From: Lingula anatina
Lineage: Eukaryota; Brachiopoda; Lingulata; Lingulida; Lingulidae
Length of the DNA: 64,000 bases
Assembly: GCF_001039355.2 (NCBI RefSeq)
Contig: NW_019775891.1
Coordinates: 539,559 to 603,558 of the forward strand
Direction of reading: 5' to 3'
The position numbers and the translations under genes are program-made. Positions 24,701 to 35,579 of this stretch are shown here, one piece after another (the stretch's first letter is position 1; the number at the start of each line of letters is the position of its first letter). The notes beneath the pieces were generated by a model. That model saw only the letters and a list, made by a program, of their open reading frames with translations, had not been told where the DNA came from and ran no database searches.

Positions 24701-27032
24701 AGGGGTCCTGCATCCCTACCCCGCGGCCACCACTGTTAGTTCTCTGTAATAAAAACAGCATCATACAGCAAAGACAACGCCATGTGTTTCTATTTCACCA
24801 GATAAGGACCATATGTGTTTCTTTAAAATTTTTCTGAACTAAACAATGGAAGCATGATAACATTTTTTTAAATTATCATTTTTCTCACTGTAAAATAATG
24901 ATGCAATTGATTAAATTGGTTTTGCAAGCTTTAAGTAAGATAAAAGCAACATACTTTGCAAATTCCTCAGTCTCTCTACAAAACACTTCACTGATATACT
25001 GTATATACCCAATTTTCTTATTTATCAATAATCATTTGCAGTACGATAAACTGACAAAATGCCAACATGTCTTTGGCAATGAGTCAATTTGCTACACAAA
25101 TATCTATTTGTTATATTTATAAAGGGGCCCGCACACGGTGAGCATTTGGCGCACGCCACTTGCGCTGCGCCGTTTTCTCATCGTGTGCAGGGGTATTTTG
25201 GTGAGATTTTTGCCTCTCGCATGGCTGAGCAAAATTTCTCACGTGTTTGATTTTTTTGGTCTCTTGAGGCAAATGTCTCAGCGTGTGCGGGGTGCAAGCG
25301 CCGATTGCTCACACCATGCCAACAATGCGCATGTGCCGGTAGCCGGAAACAAAGAAAAATGGCAGCCCCCAGCGAAGTAAACAAAAATGTACGCAGTTAT
25401 AGTTAGTCTGATTGATTAACGTGGTCACCATTTGCCATTACTTTCAGAAAAAAAATAAATATGTAATGTTTTCTTAATCACATGATCCCACAGTTCGCGG
25501 TGCGTCAGATAGGGGCAGGCCAGGAGGCACCTCTGCTGAGCAAAGAGCGCATCGTTTGTGGGGAGCTGAGGAGCGCGAGCATCTGGCGCAGCGCAAGTGG
25601 CGCGCGCCAATTGCGCACCGTGTGCGGGGTGCTTAATATAATTTTATAAACATAATTAAAATCTCTGCACATGCTACGACAGTAAAATCATTTGCCTAGA
25701 GAGCATCTTTTTTGATACATGAACTTACTTGAGAGTATGGTGAAAATTCATTAAAACCATTGAAAGTTGCAGTGAAATATTGGTCTCCGTTGTTTGCCTC
25801 ACGTCCTACAACAATACCTAGAAAGAAATAGTCACAGAGGTTTTAGCTGTCTAGTACATGTCAGTTATCAAATAATATAAATCACCCAGTTCAGTAAATT
25901 CATCCCCACTGCAAAGTACCTGGAATTTCAGACTATGAGTTTCAAAATAAACATTGACAAATTTAATTAATAGCCAACTCCATGGGATTTTCCTGCCAAA
26001 ATGAATTTTGCCAAGGTAAAGGGCAATTTTCTCCTACTTTCAAATTATTACTTTACCCATCCCAGAACTTGGATTTGGATTTTTATTGTTATACTGACTG
26101 GCCAGTCATTATAATGGGATCTGTCTCGTTTTCACACTAGAATAGGTGGGCGGTTTTAAATTGGGATCCTGTTTGGTGTAAAATATAAACACTGCAAGCT
26201 GGCAATGGCTACAGCAAGGACAATGAGAAGGAAATAATGAGATTGACACAAGGTATACTTCTGATAAACTTCAGCATAAAGGTTTTATTATCTTTAAAAT
26301 CTAACTTGGGAAATTTTAAGAGGCTTTACAAGGCACTAATATGAGTCCAGATATTCACTATGGTGAGAAAATCACATGGAGTGTTGATTTAATTTTACTG
26401 TAAGATGCTGATTTTTTTCAAACTGTATTTGTATACTGTAAGATCTCTACTTGGTAAGGGCTAAAACCGACACATACAAGCGGCCAAAAACAACTGTTGG
26501 CCAGTGAACTGGCCTTCATAAGTAACAAAGCCAGGCTTTGACTTTGAAGAGGTCTATTTATTGTCAACTTCAAAAATACTGAAGTCTGTTGAGCTGATCT
26601 GTTGATTGCAATTGGTTCAAACAATCACTTATCATTTGGTAATATAAATAACTGTATGTAGATCGGTTTTAAGACAGATATTCTACACTACAATTTATTA
26701 CTACTGTACAACTTGTTGATGAAAGTAAGCCAGAATTGTTCAATTTCAAACAAACGTCAGAGTTTATTTTTGATAATAGACAAGAAGACTGTTCGCTTTC
26801 CTGACATGCACGGGTCTAGATGATCTAAATCGATCAGGACTTTACCTTGAGGATGATCAGGTGCGGTGCCCGAAGCAAATTTTGTGGTTGGCGCGCCTGT
26901 CCCTACATTTTCGGGTAAGCCATCTGGAGCATCATGCGAAAACTGACATTCAGCACCGTAGAAACAGCTCCCTGTATTTGCAAAATAGCGGCATACTGCA
27001 GACTTCTTCGCATTTGAAGGCCCACTCAACAT
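17216..27032 (-). CDS. PAN3: PAN3, regulatory subunit of the PAN2-PAN3 deadenylase, 18 exons, predicted 776 aa
   Basis: Exons from the minus strand: 27032-26846, 25817-25729, 24743-24627, 24359-24206, 23473-23343, 22876-22811, 22381-22277, 21983-21932, 21620-21462, 21035-20919, 20647-20510, 20263-20107, 19680-19593, 19193-19054, 18739-18610, 18277-18213, 18058-17920, 17512-17216. Phases agree throughout. An in-frame TGA (27065-27063) lies eleven codons before the ATG. PAN3 recruits the PAN2 nuclease to poly(A)-binding protein to begin cytoplasmic poly(A) shortening. Visible: CCCH zinc finger (C14-x8-C23-x5-C29-x3-H33), PAM2 motif ([12 protein letters not shown], about 132-143), ATP-binding pseudokinase (about 315-570; [34 protein letters not shown]), coiled coil and C-terminal knob ([61 protein letters not shown]). 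The identification is secure. A tail of about 53 Met/Gly/Pro-rich residues after the usual end is unusual. Confidence 0.95.
18957..19020. repeat. Short hairpin / mini-MITE in a PAN3 intron
   Basis: TCACAAGTCCACAAA near the left and TTTGTAGACTTGTGA near the right are inverted copies with one mismatch around a G-rich core. It is about 60 bp and may be a foldback remnant. Confidence 0.5.
21246..21440. mobile_element. MITE family A, copy 3 (in the PAN3 intron after exon 9)
   Basis: Terminal inverted repeats of roughly 45 bases: GGGGCTCATTCCCAATGATA at the left and AGTTTCATTGGGAATGAGCC at the right. The interior matches copy 2 (TTTTCTGTATTTTATTGAA, ATCAGGGAGAGTC). It is non-coding and is the clearest copy of the family. 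The right end lies about 21 bases downstream of the donor that follows PAN3 exon 21462-21620. Confidence 0.85.
21697..21731. repeat. (GT)n microsatellite
   Basis: About sixteen GT units in a PAN3 intron, between exons 8 and 9. Confidence 0.95.
22625..22815. repeat. Tandem array of splice-donor-like units abutting PAN3 exon 6
   Basis: Imperfect units of about 25-35 bp contain TTGTTTTACATAAACCTACC on the plus strand, which is GGTAGGTTTATGTAAAAC on the transcribed strand. The copy nearest the exon supplies the authentic donor (exon end at 22811, GTAGGT). At least three more units keep GGTAGG, and two are diverged (AAGCAAA/TTGCAAA forms). Confidence 0.75.
24206..24359 (-). other. PAN3: PAN3 exon 4 carrying the PAM2 motif
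   Basis: The exon opens with [12 protein letters not shown], matching the PAM2 pattern (L..., A-x-E-F-x-P) that binds the MLLE domain of cytoplasmic poly(A)-binding protein. Vertebrate PAN3 produces isoforms with and without N-terminal segments. This exon is 154 bp, so skipping it alone would shift the frame. Confidence 0.8.
24462..24478. repeat. Poly-T run
   Basis: Homopolymer T tract within the PAN3 intron between exons 3 and 4. Confidence 0.9.
25126..25632. mobile_element. CpG-rich MITE, about 0.5 kb, with TIRs of about 48 bp
   Basis: The left end contains CCGCACACGGTGAGCATTTG then GCGCACGCCACTTGCGCTGC. The right end carries the inverse: GCGCAGCGCAAGTGGCGCGC then CAATTGCGCACCGTGTGCGG. 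The interior has CTCAGCGTGTGCGGGGTGCA and other internal echoes of the ends. It is much richer in CpG than its surroundings and has no transposase. It lies in the PAN3 intron between exons 2 and 3. The target-site duplication is unclear. Confidence 0.8.
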
Positions 27033-27820
27033 TGTCTTGAGACCCGTACTAATACATGTGTGTCATCTGATTGCATTTGTCATGCCTTGATGCCCCGTAA
27101 ATGTAAAAATCGTGAACTTGTTTTGGTAAATTTGAGTTTTGCTCCGATTTCTTGCAAGTGCGCACGCAGATTTTGCGGAATTCTGGGATAGGTCAGGGCC
27201 TCGAATTCATCTAACCTGTCAAGATGAGCCCAATGCACAACTGCTTGAAGAATACCGCATGAACTGGAACCCATTTCGCGCAAGTGAAGTTTATGACTCG
27301 ATCCTTAACTCACTTAACTGCTAGTGTTAACTTAACAAACAATGTCTTCACAGACGGCACTTTTAGAATAGCTAGAAAACTAACAATGCCCCATGGCATA
27401 CTAGGGGACCTACTAGTAGACAGTGAACTGCTAATTTTTCGTTAAAAATGTGCATCTGACTTCATCAAACCATCATTACAAAGTTAAATGGAAGATTGTT
27501 TCATAGTGTTTTAAGCAAGTCCCTTTGCCTGTAATTTAATCAGTAAGCCAAAAACAGATTAAAAAAGAAGCGGAACTGGTATTAATTTGAAAGAAATAAA
27601 AGAGATATCTACAATTTATAATATATTAGGCCCTATATACATGTATATTAGTGCGTGAGAAGTTTTATTTATTTATGACCTTTATACCAGAAAAATCATT
27701 GAAATGGTTGGGTAATATAACTTCTACATACAACATACATTAAAACGAACAGACCAATATACAGCCGTATACACGTCCCTATTTGTATTTATAATTAACG
27801 AATTAATTAATTAATAAAAA
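27033..27820. other. PAN3 upstream region
   Basis: This should hold the PAN3 promoter and 5' UTR. No TATA box or further exon was recognised. An open frame on the plus strand at 27139-27324 is not supported by splice or family signals. Confidence 0.4.
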
Positions 27821-27983
27821 TTATTCTAGTTATTCAGGTAGCGCCTAAAATACGGGTAGGCCTATTAGGCCCAGAAGAAATATCCTACCAATCTTGTAAA
27901 ACTATAGAAAACTTTCTGAAACAAAATATGTAAAAAAACATGAAAAGGAGGCACTAGTATAATGCCCTGTATAAAATACCAGT

Positions 27984-28026
<43 letters not shown>

Positions 28027-28885
28027 GGACAAAAATAAAATAATAAAAATAATAAAAAAAGACTTTAAAACTGCACCTTCTTCAAATTTTTGGTCTTTAC
28101 TTTTACCTACTTATTTTCCCTTTAGTCTGTAAAGCACAGAAAGCAGTACAAAATGCAAGCAGAAAACATAGGCCCTACGTGGAAACAGAGTTTGTATGGA
28201 AATAATACATCGAACCCGCTTTTTATCTCTAAGTTATTCTGTTTGAAGTTATATGGGGGCAGTTGGTTGGGTCATGTAAGTATATACTTCTATGGTTAGG
28301 TCAAGAACGTGAACTGAAATAAGTCCTTGGTTGGGTTTCACGTACACCGTTGGTTAATTGAAACAATAGAGTACAGGGTACATGTATAACGTTCAATATC
28401 TCTGGGTAAGTGAGGTGATCATTTCAGTTGGGGACAGCGCGTACCGCGCTCAATCTTGTACTTCTGTGTGTTGATAAAAGCCAGGTAAGTGTCAGTCAGA
28501 AACTAGCTATATGATAAGTTACATTTCCACGTTTTTTCACCTGTTTTGAAATCGATTTGCAATGAAGCTTCACTTTTATCAGATTGACACCTAATTAGAT
28601 AGTGGGTTATAGGCCTACTATAATGTTTAAATTCAATGTTTAAATTCAATTTTATGTTCAATACATGTAGGCCTAACTAATCGGAATTTATGAACAAGTT
28701 TTTCGTTGATATCTTTTATTTTCTCTTGCAGAAAAGTTTTATTATTACAATTTTTAACCAAAAAAGGGTTTTATGGCATGTTTATGGGTACACCAGTTGT
28801 TTACACGTTGACTCCTACATCAGGCAAACAAAGCCTCTAAATTTTATGTTTGTTGACCTAAATCATGCCACAAGGCGTGGGTTCG
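27820..28885. repeat. Upstream segmental duplication, copy A
   Basis: Matches copy B (29145-30330) in the same order and orientation. Shared blocks include TAGTTATTCAGG, AGAAGAAAT, AACAAAATATGTAA, TAATGCCCTGTATAAA, CTACTTATTTTCCCTTTAGT, GTTGGGGACAGCGCGTACCG, CTTGTACTTCTGTGTGTTGA, AATGAAGCTTCACTTTTATC and ACATCAG-CAAACAAAGCC. A long A-run (27989-28025) is specific to this copy. Confidence 0.85.
28425..28484 (+). promoter_or_regulatory. Candidate duplicated first non-coding exon, copy A
   Basis: A conserved block from TTGGGGACAGCGCGTACCGC through CTTCTGTGTGTTGATAAAAG ends CCAG|GTAAGT, a perfect 5' splice site. It resembles a transcription start and untranslated exon. No ATG frame of note. Inferred from conservation between the two copies. 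Confidence 0.4.
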
Positions 28886-29095
28886 GGGCCTGCTAAAGGG
28901 TCACGAAATTTTTTTTGGTGTTTTAGAAGGCGAACGGTGTCATATGGTACGGTTTAGAAGTATGAATCAGTTAATCAAAATTCTTATTTTAAGAGGGGAC
29001 CATTGGTGTTTTTTTCTCCAAAAATCGAGAAATCAAAGGGGGGGGAGGGGGTCAGGTCCCCCTGGCAGCCCCCCTCCCCCAAATCCGCCACTGCA
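28886..29095. mobile_element. Transposon fragment between the two duplication copies
   Basis: A G-rich stretch (GGGGGGAGGGGGTCAGGTCC) leads into CCCAAATCCGCCACTG. The inverse, CAGTGGCGGATTTGGG, resembles the terminus of several DNA transposon families. No second terminus was found in the window. Confidence 0.4.
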
Positions 29096-29144
29096 TCACT
29101 ATTTGTATTTATAATATGCGTAAATAATCATTTTCTTCTTTCTG

Positions 29145-30330
29145 TCTAGTTATTCAGGCAGGTAGTGCATTCTTGAAAGATAAAATATTAGGTCCAGAAG
29201 AAATACCAATTAATCTTGTTAAATTAAAGAAACTTTTCTGAAACAAAATATGTAAGAATACATATGAAACGAAGGTACTAGCATAATGCCCTGTATAAAT
29301 ACTAGTATGTATAAGTTATTAGTGAAATTTTCTTACACGACACAAATTAAACAAAAAATAATAATAATTAATTTCTCAGGCAGCAAAAGAAGAAAAAGGC
29401 TTAAAACTGCACCTTCTTCATATTTTTGGTCTTAATTTTTGCCTACTTATTTTCCCTTTAGTCCGTAAAACACCGCATCAGTGCAGAAGGAAAGCAGAAA
29501 ATATCCGTGGAAACTCAATTTTTCGGGAAATAATATAACGAAACTTTATGGTTTTTCTTAAAATTATCTGTTTGAAACTACAGCGTATATGGAGGCAGTT
29601 ATTAGTTGGGTTAAGTTCCAATGATTTGACGTACTCCAGTATTTACGCGTTCAATATGCTTCTTTAATGAATAGATCTAGAAATTGACTTGATTTTTTTT
29701 CGTTATATACCGTAGTAAATTGTACAGGGGAGAAAATAATAACAAGATAAGGTGTAGTTACTCATTTTGTACTGTATGAAAATCGAAAAGTAAGGGCACT
29801 TATGAAAGTAAACAACACTCTACCTCAACAGTGACGTAGATGCAAACCATTGGTTAATTGAAACAATAGAGAACAGGGTATAACGTTCAATTTCTCTGGG
29901 TAAGTGAGATGATCATTTCAGTTGGGGACAGCGCGTACCGTACTCAATCTTGTACTTCTGTGTGTTGAAAAGCCAGGTAAATGTCAGGAACTAGCTATGA
30001 TAAGTTACATTTCCATGTTTTATTCACCTGTTTTGTAATCGATTTACAATGAAGCTTCACTTTTATCGGATTGACACCTAATTAGATAGTGTACGTGTTA
30101 TACTATAAACGTATGTAACGTTTTTGTTCAGTACATGTAATTAATCGGAATTTATGAATACGTTTTTTGTCGTTTGTTTTTATTTTCCCTCGAAGGAAAC
30201 TTCGATTATTATATTTTTAAAACTTTTTTTACGGGTACACCGGTTGTTTATACGTTGATACCTACATCAGACAAACAAAGCCGCTAGATATTTTGTCTAT
30301 TGGCCTAAATTGTACCACCAGAGGTTAACT
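29145..30330. repeat. Upstream segmental duplication, copy B
   Basis: Second, gene-proximal copy of the segment. It diverges from copy A by scattered substitutions and indels, including extra sequence around 29560-29840. It lies directly upstream of the SPATA18-like coding exons. Confidence 0.85.
29920..29976 (+). promoter_or_regulatory. Candidate duplicated first non-coding exon, copy B
   Basis: Counterpart of copy A, ending GCCAG|GTAAAT. Splicing to the acceptor at 30596-30597 (CCCTTTAG) would give a 621-base intron and place the ATG at 30611 in exon 2. Confidence 0.4.
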
Positions 30331-30597
30331 AGCTTTCGTCGTTACGCAAATTGCCTTACTGAGAAAATAAGAGATTTGCAAATGTCAAGTAATTTTTTTT
30401 TCGTGTAGAACTCAGAATTTTATTACATTATCAACAAACTTATTGACCTTGATCTGCGTATTGTCCACTTTTAGTTTCACATCTATACTGCCTTTCAGCA
30501 CAGCTATAGCTGGGTCATGCTAGATAAGATAACGATACAGGATAAACGAGTTTAACCTTATGTATACCATGTACTGCCCGTCGCATCTGCCCTTTAG

Positions 30598-32378
30598 AAC
30601 GTCTTTGCAAATGTATACGCACAGGCAGATGTCGCGGTCGCTTATATCATTGGAGAAGAATGGACTGGACTCTCTTCGAAGTCAACTCCACGAACGCGGA
30701 GAAATGGAGTTTTGCAAAGTGATTGATGACGTAATGGCCAGAGAAGGTAAGTGACTGGCTAGGTCGCTTTTAACACACAATTTTTTTCCCACTTTAACAC
30801 TAGATCCAGGATTTTGCTATAGACCTTTGGCACGTGACATCACTTGTCGGCAAATCAGGGCAGTGACCGGCTATCGCGTCCTTGGTGTAGGGAAATTTCA
30901 TGGGTGAAAAAAGTAAGTGAGGTTTAAAAGGGCACATGACCAATTCACCCCATCCTGGGTCCAGCTTTGTTTTGAACCAGCAGCACATCTCGTATAAAAT
31001 TTATGTATAGCGAGAAAGGTCATTTGTATATTTGTATTAAGTTTCATCCTGGGGGAGGGGGGGGGGGTTAATTGTTTATAAATCGGTTAGCTTCTCAGGT
31101 CAGTGATCCGTCAAGTCTATTTTTTTACTTGAATTACTTTCATACCCAAACACCCGTGCATAGATTGCATTTATTTTGCATTGTTTTCATTCATAGTATA
31201 TCAGCATTGACTTCATCGATAACATGAATTATCAGTTTAGCAGATACATCACTAACAGGCAACCAATAATGTGAAATGAATGGAATTTTTTATGTAACAG
31301 AAGTGAAACTCAGATTTTTCTTTTTCATGTAGCTGATATGCTGCGACAGTTAGAAGGATGGAAAAACAAATGTGATCAGCTTAAGAATGAACTGGAGGTG
31401 ATTAAGAACAATAAAATAAAAAAAATAAAAAAAAGAAAGAAAAGAAAAAAGAGAAGAGACAAAACAGATAAAACGTAGGCACACGCTTCTCAACATGAGT
31501 TTTCAATTAAACCCACATTAATTAGATCCTTGATTCCTTTTTTAAGACCACAATACATTGTTTAACTTTTATCATTACGTATTATTTTTCTCGTGTCGCT
31601 CTGTCTGNNNNNNNNNNNNNNNNNNNNNNNNNNNNNNNNNNNNNNNNNNNNNNNNNNNNNNNNNNNNNNNNNNNNNNNNNNNNNNNNNNNNNNNNNNNNN
31701 NNNNNNNNNNNNNNNNNNNNNNNNNNNNNNNNNNNNNNNNNNNNNNNNNNNNNNNNNNNNNNNNNNNNNNNNNNNNNNNNNNNNNNNNNNNNNNNNNNNN
31801 NNNNNNNNNNNNNNNNNNNNNNNNNNNNNNNNNNNNNNNNNNNNNNNNNNNNNNNNNNNNNNNNNNNNNNNNNNNNNNNNNNNNNNNNNNNNNNNNNNNN
31901 NNNNNNNNNNNNNNNNNNNNNNNNNNNNNNNNNNNNNNNNNNNNNNNNNNNNNNNNNNNNNNNNNNNNNNNNNNNNNNNNNNNNNNNNNNNNNNNNNNNN
32001 NNNNNNNNNNNNNNNNNNNNNNNNNNNNNNNNNNNNNNNNNNNNNNNNNNNNNNNNNNNNNNNNNNNNNNNNNNNNNNNNNNNNNNNNNNNNNNNNNNNN
32101 NNNNNNNNNNNNNNNNNNNNNNNNNNNNNNNNNNNNNNNNNNNNNNNNNNNNNNNNNNNNNNNNNNNNNNNNNNNNNNNNNNNNNNNNNNNNNNNNNNNN
32201 NNNNNNNNNNNNNNNNNNNNNNNNNNNNNNNNNNNNNNNNNNNNNNNNNNNNNNNNNNNNNNNNNNNNNNNNNNNNNNNNNNNNNNNNNNNNNNNNNNNN
32301 NNNNNNNNNNNNNNNNNNNNNNNNNNNNNNNNNNNNNNNNNNNNNNNNNNNNNNNNNNNNNCCTTCTATCAAAGAAAT

Positions 32379-32421
<43 letters not shown>

Positions 32422-35295
32422 GTTAAAATAGATCTTTTTTTTCAAGCTGAAAGACCGAGAACTGGCCGGCTTGCAAGAGAACGTCTCCTGTTTGGAGCGT
32501 CTTCATGCCGATATGAAAATGCGCCCCGAGTGTTATGGCGTGACTCCCAGCTGCCTGGAGAACGTGAACAGTAACGAGGGGGTGATTGCAGCTCTGCAAC
32601 AGGCCATCTACAATCTGAAGGCGAATATTTTGAGTCTTAATGACCAGGACCAAGTCCTCAGAGCAAGGTGCGTAGCCATATTCATACAGACCGACGCAGA
32701 GAGGGGGGGCGGCGGGTACTTACTACCGGGGTCACAGTTTGTCGTTCTTTTTTTTCGATAGATATTCACAGATATGTCTCTGGTTAATTCATGGCACAAT
32801 TCTCTACTCCCAGCAGAGAAAATCTTTGGCCCTTTAATTTTCAGAGGGTAGAAGGGTCGAGGGTTTATTAGACGGAAAGACAGACAGATAAGACGTGCAC
32901 ACTGACAAAACTGTTTCTACTTACAATTTGTATATAAAATAACACCTTAAAACAGGATACAGAATGTTTTTTATTATGGGTCAAGTGCCTTATATTTCAG
33001 TTTTACAAATTGATTTATGTTTATCACAAAAAGTCAAAAAGGACGTTTTGTACGTCCCTCCATAACTTTGGCAGCATAGGGAGCTACAGTGATTGCATGA
33101 AATGTAGACACGCCAAAAAACAATGGGAACTTGAATATTTCAGATTGTCGAAGGTTTTGTCGGATAGGCAGACATTTAGTGACATTGAAGACGTTACGGA
33201 TAAAAATCGCCCCTCGGCAGTTGTTCAAGATCTCCGGACGCTGTATGACAACGAGTGGACAGACGCTTTCAGTCTTATTACTGACATGGGCGTGGCAGAG
33301 GAGACCGCGTGCAAATTTCTCCTCGACGTCGTTATGGTGAGCAGAACTTTCCGTTACCTTGATTTTCACGGAAAGCTTATTTGTTTAAGCATACACGAAT
33401 GGTAATGTTAAAGGGAAAGTTTTTATTCATCCAGTTGCATTATACTAACTAATGAAAACATAATTCTAAAACTTGGTCATACGGCGGGCGAAACGGAGAC
33501 GTTTCGATCTTATCATAAGGCCTACTTCAGGTGAACTCGATCTTATCATAAGGCCTACTTCAGGTGAACTCGATCTTATCATAAGACCTACTTCAGGTGA
33601 ACTCGATCTTATCATAAGACCTACTTCAGGTGAACTAATTTTTACTTGTCACGTGGTTCCAAGTCAAATGATAGAGATTAAATGTAGAATATATTCTTGA
33701 GGATAGATAGAAAATTGTGAGTCTCAATGGAGTAATTGTATGTTGCATAAATAATTCGCTCCCTTTAAGTAACACAAAATCTTCTACAAGACAGTAAGAC
33801 AAGAATATTTTGTCTACTTTTTTAAGACTGCGTACGAATTCAGTAAGAATAAAGTGACGACCCTAAAGAAAAATGTACCCAGACTGATAAGTCATCCACT
33901 AACAGAACACACCACAACACCACCGCCAGCATTGTCCCTCACAGTAAGTCATCAGAGACTGAGTGGAAGTGCCGACGTCTTGGACTACGACTCGGATCGG
34001 TGCAAGGACAGCGACGAAAATTCTGTCGTGGAGAAAGAAGATACATTTTTTAAGGTAATTGCTCTAGGATAACCTACAAAAAAAAAAAAAAAAAAAAGGC
34101 TTCATTCCTGAAAATGGTAATAATGATGAGGAAAAAGCATAAAATCATACAGCTTTTTAATTGTAGGCCCCGTTTTTTTAAATGCCAACTTTCCATTGTA
34201 GAAAGGGATGACACGGCGACGCTCATTCTCAACTCCTACAGCGCCACACCCTCAGGGGATCCATAGCCGAGAGTATGCGGTTCTTTGTGACAAAACCAAC
34301 AAAATAATTTCGTCCTTCCTCATTAAGAGCGCTGACACTACCGACGTAGCTCCTATAATTAAGGTACGTTCGGTGGTTGTGCACACTTCTGTCAGTCTGT
34401 GATTGCGAAAGGTTGAGATAGTCGTCTCATCTAACGCATTAGATTACTGTTACCGCATATGTTTTGAGATAGCACGGTGAAAGAGAAAGTGGTTTGGGTG
34501 ATTTCCATTTTCTATCTTGTGAAAGGTTGTAGATGGTCAAAATGTGTTTGCGATGCATTTCTTTACATTTCACTTTTTTGTTGTAATTGAAACAACATCT
34601 TTTCGTTTTATTTATGCTGCTTGAATTAAAATTAAATATAGGGGCCTATTAGTTATACATGTAGTTCTGATATTGAGATTTGATAGCATTCTGTAGATCT
34701 AACAATATCAAATCTTTCTGTCAGCCAAGTTAACTGATTTTTGATCTGTTTACATGCACAAATAACAAACGAACCCGGACTTTTCAAATTATTATTTCAA
34801 GAAATACAAAGGTCGGACTCATGAATTTGTCATTTTTATAAATTTTTTCATTTTTTCTTCTTTTTCTTCTTGCAGCAAATGAAAATGAAATTGGTTTCAA
34901 AATCAGAATACCACTGGGTGGATGACATGTTGGGAGAGGCCCGGATGACGGCCTATATAGAACGAAGTGCCAGCGTGGCATGGCGGCTGGCGGTCCACCA
35001 CCAGCAGCTTATCTTGGACCAGAATGACTGCACCTACGATCACCACCGACACGAGGTGTACTCGGGCTCGTCGAGAAGCAGAGTTATCAAATTTCACGTG
35101 TGGCCCACGCTGTTGTGGCAAGATCGCACTGTTGCCTGTAAGGGCGTTGTTGCGCTTAAGACGCTGAACAGGCTGCCATCAAGGACAAGAAGTGCAGAGA
35201 ATAAGTCAGACAATTTTTTTAGTCCCACTTCTGCAGCAGCGAGGGGCTGCGGTCTAGATTTAGAGTCAAATTTCAAAGGGTTGATATACTTATAG
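30598..35295 (+). CDS. Mitochondria-eating protein (SPATA18/MIEAP)-like, 7 coding exons, predicted 474 aa
   Basis: Exons: 30598-30746 (ATG 30611; alternative Met 30629), 31333-31397, 32447-32667, 33144-33336, 33827-34054, 34202-34363, 34876-35295; phases 1, 0, 2, 0, 0, 0. The N-terminal 140 residues are coiled-coil-like (LRQLEGWKNKCDQLKNELE; LKDRELAGLQENV). The C-terminal part matches the MIEAP C-terminal domain: LSKVLSDRQTFSDIEDV, LRTLYDNEWTDAFSLI, DDMLGEARMTAYIERSASVA, and the FHVWPTLL motif at about 408-415, which corresponds to YHVWPAL in human SPATA18. That protein acts at mitochondria in removing oxidised or damaged material. The family is often expanded in invertebrates, so orthology is not claimed. 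The scaffold gap lies between exons 2 and 3, so extra coiled-coil exons could be missing. Human SPATA18 is about 538 aa. Confidence 0.82.
31608..32361. other. Assembly gap (754 N)
   Basis: Unsequenced stretch inside the intron between SPATA18-like exons 2 and 3, followed by a poly-A run (32380-32418). It may hide an exon, although the flanking exons join in phase without one. Confidence 0.99.
32700..32865. mobile_element. MITE family B, copy 2
   Basis: GGTACTTACTACCGGGGTCA at the left, core GATAGATATTCACAGATATG then TCTGGTTAATTCATGGCAC, and a degenerate inverted right end (GAGGGTAGAAGGGT). It begins about 30 bases after the donor of SPATA18-like exon 3. Confidence 0.6.
33505..33636. repeat. 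33-bp minisatellite, 4 copies
   Basis: Four nearly identical units beginning CGATCTTATCATAAGGCCTA; two units have AGACCTA instead of AGGCCTA. The unit length is a multiple of three, so the open frame (IIRPTSGELDL repeated) persists. It lies in the intron 33337-33826. Confidence 0.95.
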
Positions 35296-35527
35296 CTATG
35301 GTTGTGCCTTCAGCCTTTCTACTTTCATTTCTCAGTTATCATGTCTCTGAAAAAAAAAAGAGAAATGGAACTGAAATGTATTGGTACGGCGTTTTAGCCG
35401 TAATGACGAAACTGATGTTATTTTCCACTCCGTGATACACTGGGTAGATGCTACCTTTAATTGTATGTGAAAAGTTTCCCAATTCATGTTGTCTTTTTAC
35501 CTTGTAAATTTTAAGTATAACTGAAAC

Positions 35528-35574
35528 AATAAAACACTTTCTGTAGTACTTTCTGAAGTAAGGTGGACAATAAA
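35528..35574 (+). terminator. Poly(A) signals of the SPATA18-like gene
   Basis: Two AATAAA hexamers (35528-35533 and 35569-35574) lie 233 and 274 bases after the stop codon, at a normal distance for the 3' end. Confidence 0.6.
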
Positions 35575-35579
35575 ATTGA

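Noticed and set aside
27139-27324. Plus-strand 61-codon frame upstream of PAN3
   Set aside because: It is antisense to the PAN3 promoter or 5' UTR, with no splice sites and no family match.
31558-32574. Long open frames across the N gap
   Set aside because: They are produced by reading unsequenced bases; only the real exon at 32447-32667 is kept.
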